Shown here piece after piece: positions 35,124 through 43,479 of a DNA stretch of 64,000 nucleotides. The notes beneath the pieces were generated by a model. That model ran no database searches and had not been told where the DNA came from. It was given only the letters and a program-made list of their open reading frames with translations. Origin of the DNA: Streptomyces tubercidicus (lineage in GTDB: Bacteria > Actinomycetota > Actinomycetes > Streptomycetales > Streptomycetaceae); NCBI RefSeq assembly GCF_027497495.1, contig NZ_CP114205.1, forward strand, positions 4,898,001-4,962,000, given 5' to 3'. The first letter of the stretch is position 1. Each line of letters opens with the position of its first letter. A program made the translations under genes and the position numbers.

Positions 35124-36137
35124 TCAGGGGGTGACGGACGACGGACCGGCCGTCTCCGTGTCCGGCAGCTGACGGCGCCTGCGGTGCTTGAGCAGCGCCC
35201 AGGGGGCACGGGAGGCGGTGACCTCGGTGCCGCCCTCGGAAGCCGCCTCGGCGGCCGCCTGCTCGACCGGCAGAATGCCCTCGCCACGGGCGGGCTCGGG
35301 GCGCTCCTCCTCCGGCCACAGGCCGAGTGAGGCGCACAGCGTCGGCAGCACGGCCATCGCGGCGGTGGCATAGCCCTCGGCCGACGGGTGGTAGTTGTCC
35401 GGCCCGAACAGCTCCCGCGGCCGCGCCTCGAACTCGGGGCCGAGCAGATCGCCGAGGGAGACCGTACGGCCGCCGCTCTCGACCACCCCGATGGTCTGGG
35501 CGGCGGCCAGCTGCCGGGAGAGCCGCCGGGCCACCCAGCGCAGCGGCTGGTAGACCGGCTCGATGGTGCCCAGGTCGGGGCAGGTGCCGACGACCACCTC
35601 ACAGCCTGCCGCGCGCAGCCGGCGCACCGCCTCGGAGAGATGGCGTACGGACTGCGCGGGCGGCATCCGGTGGGTGACGTCGTTGGCTCCGATCATGATG
35701 ACGCAGACGTCCGGGACCTCGGCGTCCGCCGCCAGCATCAGCTCCACCTGGCGCTCCAGGTCGTCGGACTGCGCCCCGGGCAGCGCCACATTGCGGAAGT
35801 CGACGGGAAGCTCGGAGAGCGCGGCCAGGCCGGAGGCGAGCAGGGCGCCCGGGGTCTGGGAGGTGCGGTGCACCCCCTGGCCCGCGGCGGTGGAGTCGCC
35901 GAGGAAGCCCAGGCGCAGCGGCGGGCGGTCGGTGCGGTGGCCGAAGGCGGCGCCGTAGCGGCCGTCGGCGCACGGCGGGATGTCGCTGGACCCGCCGACC
36001 GTACGGCGGGCCAGCCGCACCTCGGTCAGCAGCACCCCGACGGCGGCGACGCCGAGCAGCCCGACCCCGCTGCCGCCGAACGCGGCGGCGGTGGCGATCC
36101 GCCGGGCCACTCTCGCCCTGGACATCGTCATCGGCAT
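35124..36137 (-). CDS. SGNH/GDSL-family esterase, membrane-anchored
   Basis: Serine hydrolase of the SGNH fold, 337 residues. ATG 36137 (MPMTMSRARVARRIA) follows GGGGAGG; the frame is open further but without homology. An N-terminal signal anchor (ATAAAFGGSGVGLLGVAAVGVLL) is followed by the four SGNH blocks: LGFLGDSTAAGQGV (Ser, near residue 80), the Gly block, IGANDVTH (Asn), and NYHPSAEGYATAA (Asp-His). The catalytic domain should face outside the cell. The C-terminal ~60 residues are Glu/Ala/Arg-rich. It is divergent from cystathionine beta-synthase; the natural ester substrate is unknown. Confidence 0.92.
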   Translation of the reverse strand: MPMTMSRARVARRIATAAAFGGSGVGLLGVAAVGVLLTEVRLARRTVGGSSDIPPCADGRYGAAFGHRTDRPPLRLGFLGDSTAAGQGVHRTSQTPGALLASGLAALSELPVDFRNVALPGAQSDDLERQVELMLAADAEVPDVCVIMIGANDVTHRMPPAQSVRHLSEAVRRLRAAGCEVVVGTCPDLGTIEPVYQPLRWVARRLSRQLAAAQTIGVVESGGRTVSLGDLLGPEFEARPRELFGPDNYHPSAEGYATAAMAVLPTLCASLGLWPEEERPEPARGEGILPVEQAAAEAASEGGTEVTASRAPWALLKHRRRRQLPDTETAGPSSVTP

Positions 36138-36330
36138 GGCCGGGCACCTCCCCGTAAGTGCGGGCGCGCCGCGGCACGGGGCCGGACGCGCTCTTGAAAC
36201 GGCAAGAACTCCTACAACAGGGTGTTGCCCGTTCCCGCACCGAACGCAACGCGGCCTTCCTCTAACGGACCCGGGCAATAGGCTGGCCGCACGGGCGCAG
36301 GAGAGCGTGCCCCCGACCGCGGAGACCACC

Positions 36331-37719
36331 GTGCAGTTTTACGATTCGATGATTGAGCTCGTCGGCAACACCCCGCTCGTGCGGCTCAACAACGTGACCA
36401 AGGGCATCCAGGCCACCGTCCTGGCGAAGGTCGAGTACTTCAACCCCGGCGGGTCGGTCAAGGACCGGATCGCCGTGCGGATGATCGAGGCCGCCGAGCA
36501 GTCGGGCGAGTTGCAGCCCGGCGGCACCATCGTCGAGCCCACCTCCGGCAACACCGGTGTGGGCCTGGCGATCGTCGCCCAGCAGAAGGGGTACAAGTGC
36601 ATCTTCGTCTGCCCCGACAAGGTGTCCATGGACAAGATCAATGTGCTCCGGGCCTACGGTGCCGAGGTGGTGGTCTGCCCGACCGCCGTGGACCCCGAGC
36701 ACCCGGACTCGTACTACAACGTCTCGGACCGGCTGGTCCGTGAGACGCCCGGTGCCTGGAAGCCGGACCAGTACAGCAACCCGAACAACCCGCGCTCCCA
36801 CTACGAGAGCACCGGTCCCGAGCTGTGGGCGCAGACCGAGGGGCGGATCACCCACTTCGTGGCGGGTGTCGGGACCGGCGGCACGATCAGCGGCACCGGC
36901 CGCTATCTGAAGGACGCCAGCGACGGCAAGGTCAAGGTCATCGGCGCCGACCCGGAGGGCTCGGTCTACAGCGGCGGCTCCGGGCGCCCGTACTTGATCG
37001 AGGGCGTCGGCGAGGACTTCTGGCCGACCGCCTATGACCGTACGGTCGCGGACGAGATCGTGGCGGTCTCGGACAAGGACGCCTTCCAGATGACCCGGCG
37101 GCTGGCCAAGGAGGAGGGCCTGCTGGTCGGCGGCTCCTGCGGGATGGCCGTGGTGGGTGCGCTGGAGGTCGCCGCGAAGCTCGGCCCGGACGATGTGGTC
37201 GTCGTGCTGCTGCCGGACAGCGGCCGCGGCTACCTGTCCAAGATCTTCAACGACGAGTGGATGGCCGACTACGGCTTCCTGGAGGAGGGCGGCCCCGCCG
37301 CCCGCGTCGGTGAGGTGCTCCAGCACAAGGAGGGCGCGCTGCCCTCGCTGGTGCACATGCACCCCGAGGAGACCGTCGGTGAGGCGATCGAGGTGCTGCG
37401 CGAGTACGGCGTCTCGCAGATGCCGATCGTCAAGCCGGGTGCCGGGCACCCCGATGTGATGGCCGCCGAGGTCATCGGCTCGGTCGTCGAGCGCGAGCTG
37501 CTGGACGCGCTGTTCACCCAGCGCGCCTCGCTGACCGACCCGCTGGAGAAGCACATGTGCCCGCCGCTGCCGCAGGTCGGCTCGGGCGAGCCGGTCGCCG
37601 ATCTGATGGCGGTCCTGGAGACGGCGGACGCCGCGATCGTCCTCGTCGAGGGCAAGCCGAAGGGCGTGGTGAGCCGGCAGGACCTGCTGGCCTATCTGGC
37701 GCGCGAGGCCGGCAAGTAG
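36331..37719 (+). CDS. cbs: Cystathionine beta-synthase
   Basis: PLP enzyme condensing serine (or O-acetylserine) with homocysteine to cystathionine, the first step of reverse transsulfuration. 462 residues from GTG 36331 with GGAG seven bases upstream. Fold II PLP domain at residues 1-320: FNPGGSVKDRIAVRM with the Schiff-base Lys, TSGNTGVGLAI, GTGGTISGTGRYL (phosphate loop), GGSCGMAV. Two C-terminal CBS domains (~335-460, HPEETVGEAIEVLREYGVSQMPI and DLMAVLETADAAIVLVEGKPKGVVSRQDLLAYL) could sense adenosyl ligands. There is no N-terminal haem domain, unlike the human enzyme. Confidence 0.95.
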   Translation: MQFYDSMIELVGNTPLVRLNNVTKGIQATVLAKVEYFNPGGSVKDRIAVRMIEAAEQSGELQPGGTIVEPTSGNTGVGLAIVAQQKGYKCIFVCPDKVSMDKINVLRAYGAEVVVCPTAVDPEHPDSYYNVSDRLVRETPGAWKPDQYSNPNNPRSHYESTGPELWAQTEGRITHFVAGVGTGGTISGTGRYLKDASDGKVKVIGADPEGSVYSGGSGRPYLIEGVGEDFWPTAYDRTVADEIVAVSDKDAFQMTRRLAKEEGLLVGGSCGMAVVGALEVAAKLGPDDVVVVLLPDSGRGYLSKIFNDEWMADYGFLEEGGPAARVGEVLQHKEGALPSLVHMHPEETVGEAIEVLREYGVSQMPIVKPGAGHPDVMAAEVIGSVVERELLDALFTQRASLTDPLEKHMCPPLPQVGSGEPVADLMAVLETADAAIVLVEGKPKGVVSRQDLLAYLAREAGK

Positions 37720-38051
37720 CAGTGGTTCCCGGCGGCCGTCCTTGTGGCGGGCGCCGGGTGCTGTGGCCGTGGGGCGTTGCTGTGGCGGGTGTCCGGGCCG
37801 AGGGCCGTTCCTACGGCGGTGCCCCGTGCCGAGGCCGCGGGCCGCTCCCGTACGCGTCACGGCGTCAAGTGGCCGTCAGGAAACGGGACGTCACCGCAAG
37901 GTGTACGTATGCGTCATGTGCCGGCAGCACGGGCTTAACACGCGTCGGGCACAGTGAGGGGAGCGGCGACAAGGACCTCCGGAGCGGCTCCCGGACCTCC
38001 ACCCTCGCCGCCCGGACGCGACCGGCCGGCCCTGAGCCGGGCGCGCGTCCC

Positions 38052-38111
38052 TTGCGGGGACCGCCGTCGTCCCGCCCCTGGCCACCGGCCGGGGTGCGGC
38101 GGTCCCCGCAA
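38052..38111. terminator. Bidirectional terminator downstream of cbs
   Basis: Perfect 14-bp stem TTGCGGGGACCGCC (38052-38065) / GGCGGTCCCCGCAA (38098-38111) in the gap between cbs and the convergent membrane-protein gene. The remaining gap (37720-38051) shows no gene. Confidence 0.75.
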
Positions 38112-38140
38112 CATCTCCCCGGCCCGCTCCCGTTGGTGCC

Positions 38141-38548
38141 TCAGTCCTGTGCGTCGCCCCGGTGGTCCTTGCGCGGGCGCAGCCACGGGACCGTGCCGTG
38201 CGCGGCGTTGACACCGACGATCCCGGCCCAGGTCACCAGCAGGCCCGGCATTCCGGCGATGCCCGCCCCGATCGCGGACAGCGGGATGGCCAGCGCCAGC
38301 GAAAGGGCGGCGAAACCGAACCGTTCCCAGAACTCCCGGCCGTTGCCTGCCCGGCGGGGCGGCAGGGTGCCGCGGGCCACCTGGATCTGCTGCTCGGCGA
38401 GCTGCCGCCGCACCCGCCGGTCGACGTTCTCGTCCAGCTTCTCCAGGAAGGACTCCAGGAGCTCCGACTCGTACTCCGGCCCCAGCTCCTTGCGCGTCTG
38501 GAGGGTCGCGTCGAGTTCTTTCCGCAGATCGGGGTCGTGTGTCGCCAT
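38141..38548 (-). CDS. Small membrane protein, unknown function
   Basis: 135 residues from ATG 38548. A charged coiled-coil-like N-terminal half (DPDLRKELDATLQTRKELGPEYESELLESFLEKLDENVDRRVRRQL) is followed by two membrane helices (FGFAALSLALAIPLSAIGAGIAG and GLLVTWAGIVGVNAA). The tail is basic. I recognise it only as a conserved streptomycete hypothetical that sits next to cbs; the helical N-terminus suggests oligomerisation. Confidence 0.8.
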   Translation of the reverse strand: MATHDPDLRKELDATLQTRKELGPEYESELLESFLEKLDENVDRRVRRQLAEQQIQVARGTLPPRRAGNGREFWERFGFAALSLALAIPLSAIGAGIAGMPGLLVTWAGIVGVNAAHGTVPWLRPRKDHRGDAQD

Positions 38549-38588
38549 GGTGCGAGATTACGGGCGGCGGGCGGGCGGCGCGCTGGGG

Positions 38589-40013
38589 CTAACCCCCCGA
38601 TTCGGCCGGATATCCGGCCGGGGAGCGCTCCTCCTGGAGCGGATCGGGTGCCGCGGTGCGCGCGGTGTCGTGCCGGGCGGTGAGCCAGTACAGGACGGCC
38701 GGTACGGCGAGTCCGACGAGCCAGGAGATATCGGCGCCGCCGAGCGGTGCGACCAGCGGGCCGGTGTAGAAGTGCGTGGCCAGGAACGGGAGCTGGGCGA
38801 GCACCCCGAGGACGTAGACCGTCAGGGCCCGCACGTTCCAGGCGCCGTAGCGGCCGGCCGGGTCGCTGAGCGCCGGGATGTCGTAGCGCTCCTTGGAGAT
38901 CAGGTAGTAGTCGACGAGGTTGATCGCCGACCAGGGCGTGAAGAACGTCAGCAGGAACAGCAGGAAGTCCTTGAAGGACGCGAGGAACGAGTCCTTGCCC
39001 AGGAGGGCGACGGCGGTGCCCGCCACCATGATCCCCGCGATGTAGGCGGAGCGGCCGCGCGCGGAGAGCGTCCGCTGGCCGCGGAAGCCGCTGACGCTGG
39101 TGACCAGCGACATGAACCCGCCATAGGTGTTGAGGATGTTGATGGTGAGCTTGCCGAGGGCGATGACGAAGTAGAGGCACGAGGCGATCAGTCCGGCGCC
39201 GCCCAGGCCGACGAGGTAACTGACCTCGTGGCCCACGAACGCGGCCGGCGCCGCGGCGGCCGCCAGCGCGCCGAACGTCATCGACCACTGCGAGCCGAGC
39301 ACCGAGCCGGACAGCGTCCACCAGAACGTGGCGCGCGCCGAGGTGTGCCGCGGCAGGTAGCGGGAGTAGTCGGCGACGTACGGGCCGAACGCCAGCTGCC
39401 AGGAGGCCGAGAGCGAGACGGCGAGCAGGAAGACCGGCAGCCCGAAGCGGTGGTCGGCGAGGAGCGTGCCGAGGTCGGTGCGCTGCAGCAGCCGGATGCC
39501 GAGGTAGACGAAGGCCAGCGCGCAGACCAGACCGGCGATCTTGCCGAGGGTGTGGATGAGGCGGTAGCCGACGGCCGCGGCGACGGCGGTGACCGCGGCG
39601 AAGAGCACGATCCCCGGCGTCTCGCCGAGGTGGGTCAGCTCACCGACCGCCTGTCCGGCCAGCACGCTGCCGCTGGCGAAGAAGCCGATGTACATCACGA
39701 TGACCAGTGCCAGCGGAACCACCGCGCCGCGCACCCCGAACTGGGCCCGGGAGGTGATCATCTGTGGCAGCCCGAGCCGCGGCCCCTGCGCGGAGTGCAG
39801 CGCCATCACCGCACCGCCCAGGAGGTTGCCGAGCAGCAGCCCGATCAGCGACCAGAAGGCGTTCGCCCCGAAGACGACGGCCAGCGCGCCGGTGATGACG
39901 GCGGTGATCTGGAGGTTGGCGCCCAGCCAGAGGGTGAACTGGCTGAACGGACTGCCGTGCCGTTCGTCGTCGGGGACGACATCGATGGAGCGCTGCTCGA
40001 CCACACCTGCCAT
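38589..40013 (-). CDS. NCS1-family nucleobase/hydantoin-type permease
   Basis: Proton- or sodium-coupled symporter of the purine-cytosine permease family, 474 residues with about 12 membrane helices. ATG 40013 (MAGVVEQRSIDVVP) follows GAGGCGG; 23 extra upstream residues are possible but poorly supported. Family marks: FTLWLGANLQITAVITGAL in helix 1, ALHSAQGPRLGLPQMITSRAQFG, YVADYSRYLP, and the helix-8/9 region TPWSAINLVDYYLI. Closest relatives by pattern are CodB/hydantoin-type importers. Neighbours (an amidohydrolase and a CDO-like cupin) hint at a heterocycle or sulphur-containing substrate; this is inference. Its promoter shares a 49-bp module with the ABC operon at 48 kb. Confidence 0.9.
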   Translation of the reverse strand: MAGVVEQRSIDVVPDDERHGSPFSQFTLWLGANLQITAVITGALAVVFGANAFWSLIGLLLGNLLGGAVMALHSAQGPRLGLPQMITSRAQFGVRGAVVPLALVIVMYIGFFASGSVLAGQAVGELTHLGETPGIVLFAAVTAVAAAVGYRLIHTLGKIAGLVCALAFVYLGIRLLQRTDLGTLLADHRFGLPVFLLAVSLSASWQLAFGPYVADYSRYLPRHTSARATFWWTLSGSVLGSQWSMTFGALAAAAAPAAFVGHEVSYLVGLGGAGLIASCLYFVIALGKLTINILNTYGGFMSLVTSVSGFRGQRTLSARGRSAYIAGIMVAGTAVALLGKDSFLASFKDFLLFLLTFFTPWSAINLVDYYLISKERYDIPALSDPAGRYGAWNVRALTVYVLGVLAQLPFLATHFYTGPLVAPLGGADISWLVGLAVPAVLYWLTARHDTARTAAPDPLQEERSPAGYPAESGG

Positions 40014-40037
40014 GAATCCGCCTCGGGTTGCTGCCTC

Positions 40038-40086
40038 CTGTATGGATCCATGCAGGATCGATGGCGGTGAATGGAAGGTCAATAGG
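40038..40086 (-). promoter_or_regulatory. Promoter-dyad module of the NCS1 permease
   Basis: Read leftward: CCTATTGAC, then 22 bases, then the dyad CTGCATGGATCCATACAG (one mismatched pair). A -35 TTGACC with 17-base spacing gives GATCCT as -10, overlapped by the dyad. The same layout, with identical spacing, precedes the ABC operon (48095-48143). Confidence 0.6.
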
Positions 40087-40163
40087 TGGGAGCGGTGAGG
40101 GTGGTTAATTAGTGGTAACGGGTGGCGGGTGGCGGCTCTGGTGGCCGTCGGGCGGTGGCCGGC

Positions 40164-40721
40164 TCAGGCGGCGGTCGGCGCGTCCACCGGCCGCAGCTCG
40201 TCCGCGTACGAGACGGAGATCCGCCGCATCAGCCCGTCCTCGGTGATGTCGTACTGGCCCAGGCGCCACAGCGGCGGCGAGTAGGCGTGCACCGACACCG
40301 CGTCGTCGGTCGCGCCGGTGAGGCGGTGGATATGGTCCGGCCCGAAGCAGAACGAGGAGCCCGCGCCGACCGCGGTGGCCAGATGCTCGCCGCCGATCCG
40401 GGGGTTGGACTCGGTCAGGACGCCCTGGACGACCCGCACCGCCCCGGAGGAGAGGTCGTGGTCGTGCCAGCCGGTGTCGTTCTGCCGGGTCCAGCACAGC
40501 AGCCAGACGTCGACGAACTCATCGCGGTACAGCGAGGCGTAGTGCCGCTCGGTGTCGGAGAACGCGACCTGCCCGCGCCACAGCTCCGGACGCGCCGCCA
40601 GCCCGTCGACCAGGGTCCGCAGCTCGCGCTTGTCGAGGTTGCGTTCGGGCAGTGCGGTGAACGGCTGCTCGCCGTCGGGGACCTCACGGGCGGTGTCGGC
40701 CTGGGAGGCGGTGTCCGTCAT
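40164..40721 (-). CDS. Cysteine dioxygenase-like cupin
   Basis: Non-haem iron cupin of the type I cysteine dioxygenase family, 185 residues. The three-His iron site is visible as TGWHDHDLSSGAVRVVQG (HxH) and HIHRLTGA (third His). A metal-adjacent Tyr is suggested by SVHAYSPPL. The start ATG 40721 overlaps the amidohydrolase stop (ATGA), so the two are coupled. True CDOs oxidise cysteine to cysteine sulphinate; relatives act on 3-mercaptopropionate or other thiols, and which applies here is not clear. Second gene of a leftward pair, downstream of the LacI-type operator. Confidence 0.88.
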   Translation of the reverse strand: MTDTASQADTAREVPDGEQPFTALPERNLDKRELRTLVDGLAARPELWRGQVAFSDTERHYASLYRDEFVDVWLLCWTRQNDTGWHDHDLSSGAVRVVQGVLTESNPRIGGEHLATAVGAGSSFCFGPDHIHRLTGATDDAVSVHAYSPPLWRLGQYDITEDGLMRRISVSYADELRPVDAPTAA

Positions 40722-41653
40722 GGACGGGCTCCTTTCGTCGGGCCCAGCAGGCGGGCCGGGTTGGTGTGGCGCAGGGCGTGGACGGCGGCGTCCGCGCCGA
40801 GGTCGGGGATGACGGGGGCGGCATACGGGCGGTCACTTCCGCTGACCACCACATCGATGCCGACGGCCCGTACGAGGGCGTCCACCGCACGGGTGCCGTA
40901 GGAGGACGTCTCGTAGAACGCGCGGCAGTCCACCCGCCCGCGGTCCCGTCCGCCGCCGCGCGCGACCAGCCGCTCCCCGTGCAGCGGCGCCAGACCGGCC
41001 AGCGCGGCGAAGCAGACCCGCAGCTCCGGGTGGCGCGGCCGGCCGAAGGCGCGGAACGCGAACCAGGACGTGTGCAGCTGCTGCACGTACGGGACGAGGG
41101 CGGGCCACCAGGCGGGGGTGGCGGGCTCGGCGCCGGCCGTGGGCTCGGCGGCCGGGGCGGCGCCGGGGTGGATGAACAGTGGCTTGTCCTGCTCGGCGGC
41201 GACCTCCAGCAGCGGTGCGCAGCGCGCCCAGCCCGCGGCGTCGAGCAGGGCGGTCGCCGGGAGCTGGAGGCCCGCACAGCCGCGCGCCAGCTCGCGCCGC
41301 AGCGCCTCGGGGTCGGGCTCGGGGGCGGAGAGGCAGGCCGAGGCCCAGACGCCGAAGGGGGCGGGCAGGTCCAGCGCGCCGTCATGGAACGCGGTGAGCA
41401 GTGGGGCTGCCTCCGCTGGCGGCAGATATTCGATGCCGAGCGGACTGGAGAGCGACACCAGGGCGAGATCCAGGCCGTCGGCGCGGGCGAGCCGGGCGCG
41501 GGCCGCGATGTCGTGGTCGGCGGGGTCGACGGCGTACGGCGGCTCACCGGGCAGATGCAGCGTCCAGCCGTCGAGCCGGGGCGGCGCGGTGCGGGACCGC
41601 AGCAGGGCGAGGAACCCGGGTGGCCAGATGTGCTGGTGGACGTCAGTGGGCAC
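40718..41653 (-). CDS. Amidohydrolase-2 family protein
   Basis: TIM-barrel metal hydrolase or decarboxylase, 311 residues from GTG 41653 behind GGAGGGAGG. Metal motif TDVHQHIWPPGF (HxH, residues 4-15), the mid-barrel PLFIHPGAAP with His, and the C-terminal metal Asp in VVSGSDRPYA. It resembles the ACMSD-like group of decarboxylases and lactonases more than urease-type amidohydrolases. First gene of a two-gene operon with the CDO-like cupin, divergent from a LacI regulator. Substrate unknown. Confidence 0.85.
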   Translation of the reverse strand: MPTDVHQHIWPPGFLALLRSRTAPPRLDGWTLHLPGEPPYAVDPADHDIAARARLARADGLDLALVSLSSPLGIEYLPPAEAAPLLTAFHDGALDLPAPFGVWASACLSAPEPDPEALRRELARGCAGLQLPATALLDAAGWARCAPLLEVAAEQDKPLFIHPGAAPAAEPTAGAEPATPAWWPALVPYVQQLHTSWFAFRAFGRPRHPELRVCFAALAGLAPLHGERLVARGGGRDRGRVDCRAFYETSSYGTRAVDALVRAVGIDVVVSGSDRPYAAPVIPDLGADAAVHALRHTNPARLLGPTKGARP

Positions 41654-41728
41654 GGGCCTCCCTCCGGGACGGCGCGGTCGTACGGACGGCGCGGGCGGGC
41701 CGTGGTGCGTAGCCCCGCGGCAGCCCTG

Positions 41729-41775
41729 AACCGTTTCACTTAACCGATTAACTGATGCGTTTAAGTGAAACGGTT
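41729..41775. promoter_or_regulatory. LacI-type operator, long inverted repeat
   Basis: AACCGTTTCACTTAA (41729-41743) and its perfect complement TTAAGTGAAACGGTT (41761-41775), 17 bases apart. It sits between the divergent amidohydrolase and LacI genes. AT-rich for this genome, so it stands out. Confidence 0.75.
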
Positions 41776-41906
41776 AACACCCGCAGCTGTCAAGGCCGTA
41801 CCGGACCGGCCGGGCCGTGGACGCCGTCGATCCCGGCCCCGTATGCGCCCTCGGAAAGACCGCATCGTGGACCGGTGCGGCGCCCTCCTTGGGTAGGCTT
41901 CCGGAC

Positions 41907-42950
41907 ATGGCCAGGCCCAATAAGCGCACCACCCTCCGCGAGGTGGCCGAGGCCACCGGACTCTCCACCGCCGCCGTCTCCTACGCGCTGCGCGGCAAGC
42001 ATGTCTCCAAGGAGACCGAGGAGCGGGTGCGCAAGGCCGCCGCCGAGCTCGGCTACGAGGCCGACCCGATCGCCCGCGCGCTCGCCAGCGGCCGTACGAG
42101 CACGGTCGGTGTGCTCGCCGGTGATCTCCAGGACCTGTGGCAGCAGCAGCTGATGGCGGCCATAGGGCGCGAACTGCTGGCCGGTGACCGTTATGCGCTG
42201 ATCCTCGACGCGGGCGGTGACCCCGAACGCGAACTGGCGCTGGCCAAGCAGCTGCGTGACCAGCGGGTGGACGGTCTGCTGGTCTCGCCCGTCGACCCGT
42301 CCGCCGAGGGCTGGTCGAAGATCGCCGACGCGGTGCCGGTGGTCTCCATCGGCGACGCGCTGAGCCGCGCCCGTACGGCGGGCGAGGTGCTCTTCGACAA
42401 CCGGGCGGGCATCGACGCGGTCCTCGACTACCTCCGCGGGCTGGGCCACCGCCGGGTCACCGTGCTGACCCCCACCGGCCCCTCCACCCCCGACCGCCCC
42501 GCCGACGTCTATGTCCGCGAGGCCGCCGACCGGCTCGGCATCGAGGCCGAAGTCCTGCCCTGCCCCCAGGAGTTGGACGCGGCGACCGCGATGGCCCGCC
42601 GCGTCCTGGCCAACAGCCCGGACGGCCGCCGCCCGGCCGGTGCGCTCGCCCCGCCCACCGCCGTCTTCTGCTTCTCCGACTCCATCGCCTACGGCGTCTA
42701 CGCGGCCGCCGCCGAGGCCGCGCTCACCGTCGGCCGCGACCTCTCCGTCGTCGGCTTCGACGACCACCCCGTCTCCCGGGTCCTCACCCCGCCCCTGACC
42801 ACCGTCGACTGGGGCCTGGCCGAGATCGCCAAGGAGGCCGCCCGCCTCGCGGTCGCCGCCATCGAGGGCCGCCGCGTCCGCCGCAAACGCATCCTCTGCG
42901 CCCCCCGCCTCTCGGAACGGCGCTCAGCGGTGGAGCCCCGGCGGGGGTGA
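41907..42950 (+). CDS. LacI-family transcriptional regulator
   Basis: 347 residues from ATG 41907 (MARPNKRTTLREVAEATGLS); the open frame starts 90 bases earlier but the family N-terminus begins here. Helix-turn-helix at residues ~9-30 (TLREVAEATGLSTAAVSYAL), hinge helix ADPIARALASGRT, and a periplasmic-binding-protein-type effector domain from ~60 (TVGVLAGDLQDLWQQQLMAAI) to the C-terminus (SVVGFDDHPVSRVLTPPLTTV). It probably represses the divergent amidohydrolase-cupin pair and itself through the inverted repeat at 41729-41775. Ligand not identifiable. Confidence 0.93.
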   Translation: MARPNKRTTLREVAEATGLSTAAVSYALRGKHVSKETEERVRKAAAELGYEADPIARALASGRTSTVGVLAGDLQDLWQQQLMAAIGRELLAGDRYALILDAGGDPERELALAKQLRDQRVDGLLVSPVDPSAEGWSKIADAVPVVSIGDALSRARTAGEVLFDNRAGIDAVLDYLRGLGHRRVTVLTPTGPSTPDRPADVYVREAADRLGIEAEVLPCPQELDAATAMARRVLANSPDGRRPAGALAPPTAVFCFSDSIAYGVYAAAAEAALTVGRDLSVVGFDDHPVSRVLTPPLTTVDWGLAEIAKEAARLAVAAIEGRRVRRKRILCAPRLSERRSAVEPRRG

Positions 42951-42998
42951 CACCGCGGGTCCGGCGCCCGGCTCGTCCCCCGCTGTTCACGCGCGGTC

Positions 42999-43034
42999 CG
43001 GGATTACGTGGTGCCCGGGATTACGTGGTGCCCG
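42999..43034. repeat. Short tandem repeat, two 17-bp units
   Basis: GGGATTACGTGGTGCCC occurs twice back to back between the LacI gene and the small membrane-protein gene. Confidence 0.6.
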
Positions 43035-43119
43035 GCGGGATAGGCGGGTGTACAGGCGGCGCCGGGACGGGGGTGTGCCCCGGGCGCCACTGCCCTCGGG
43101 AAACGATGACGGGGAGGAC

Positions 43120-43281
43120 ATGAGAAAGGCATTGTTCGCCGGAATTCTGGCGGTCGTGGTCGTCTTTGCGCTCACGCACACCGCGTTCTCCGGTGTGACG
43201 GAACCCGCCCGGCTTCTGCTGAGCGTCCTGGCCGGTGCGGTCGTCGGAGGCGTACTGCGCGCCGTACAGCTACGCAGATGA
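43120..43281 (+). CDS. Small two-helix membrane protein
   Basis: 53 residues from ATG 43120 with GGGGAGG directly upstream, which is the main reason for calling it. Two hydrophobic segments (ALFAGILAVVVVFALTHTAF and RLLLSVLAGAVVGGVLRAV) with a short loop and a basic end. Proteins this short with this layout are common in streptomycetes and mostly uncharacterised. Confidence 0.65.
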   Translation: MRKALFAGILAVVVVFALTHTAFSGVTEPARLLLSVLAGAVVGGVLRAVQLRR

Positions 43282-43479
43282 CCCGGGGGAGGACCGGCCG
43301 GAGCGATGGCCTCCGGCCCGTCCCGCGCGGGGCCGACCGTCCCCCGTTCCGCGCCTGCCTGACGCCTCCGGCCTCCGGCTGCACCCTCCCGTGCCGGAGA
43401 GCAGACTGGAGCCGGGCGTTCCGGTACGGTCGGGCGTGTGTTCCGGTGGTCGGCCGATGGGCGGATGGGCGGGTGCTCG

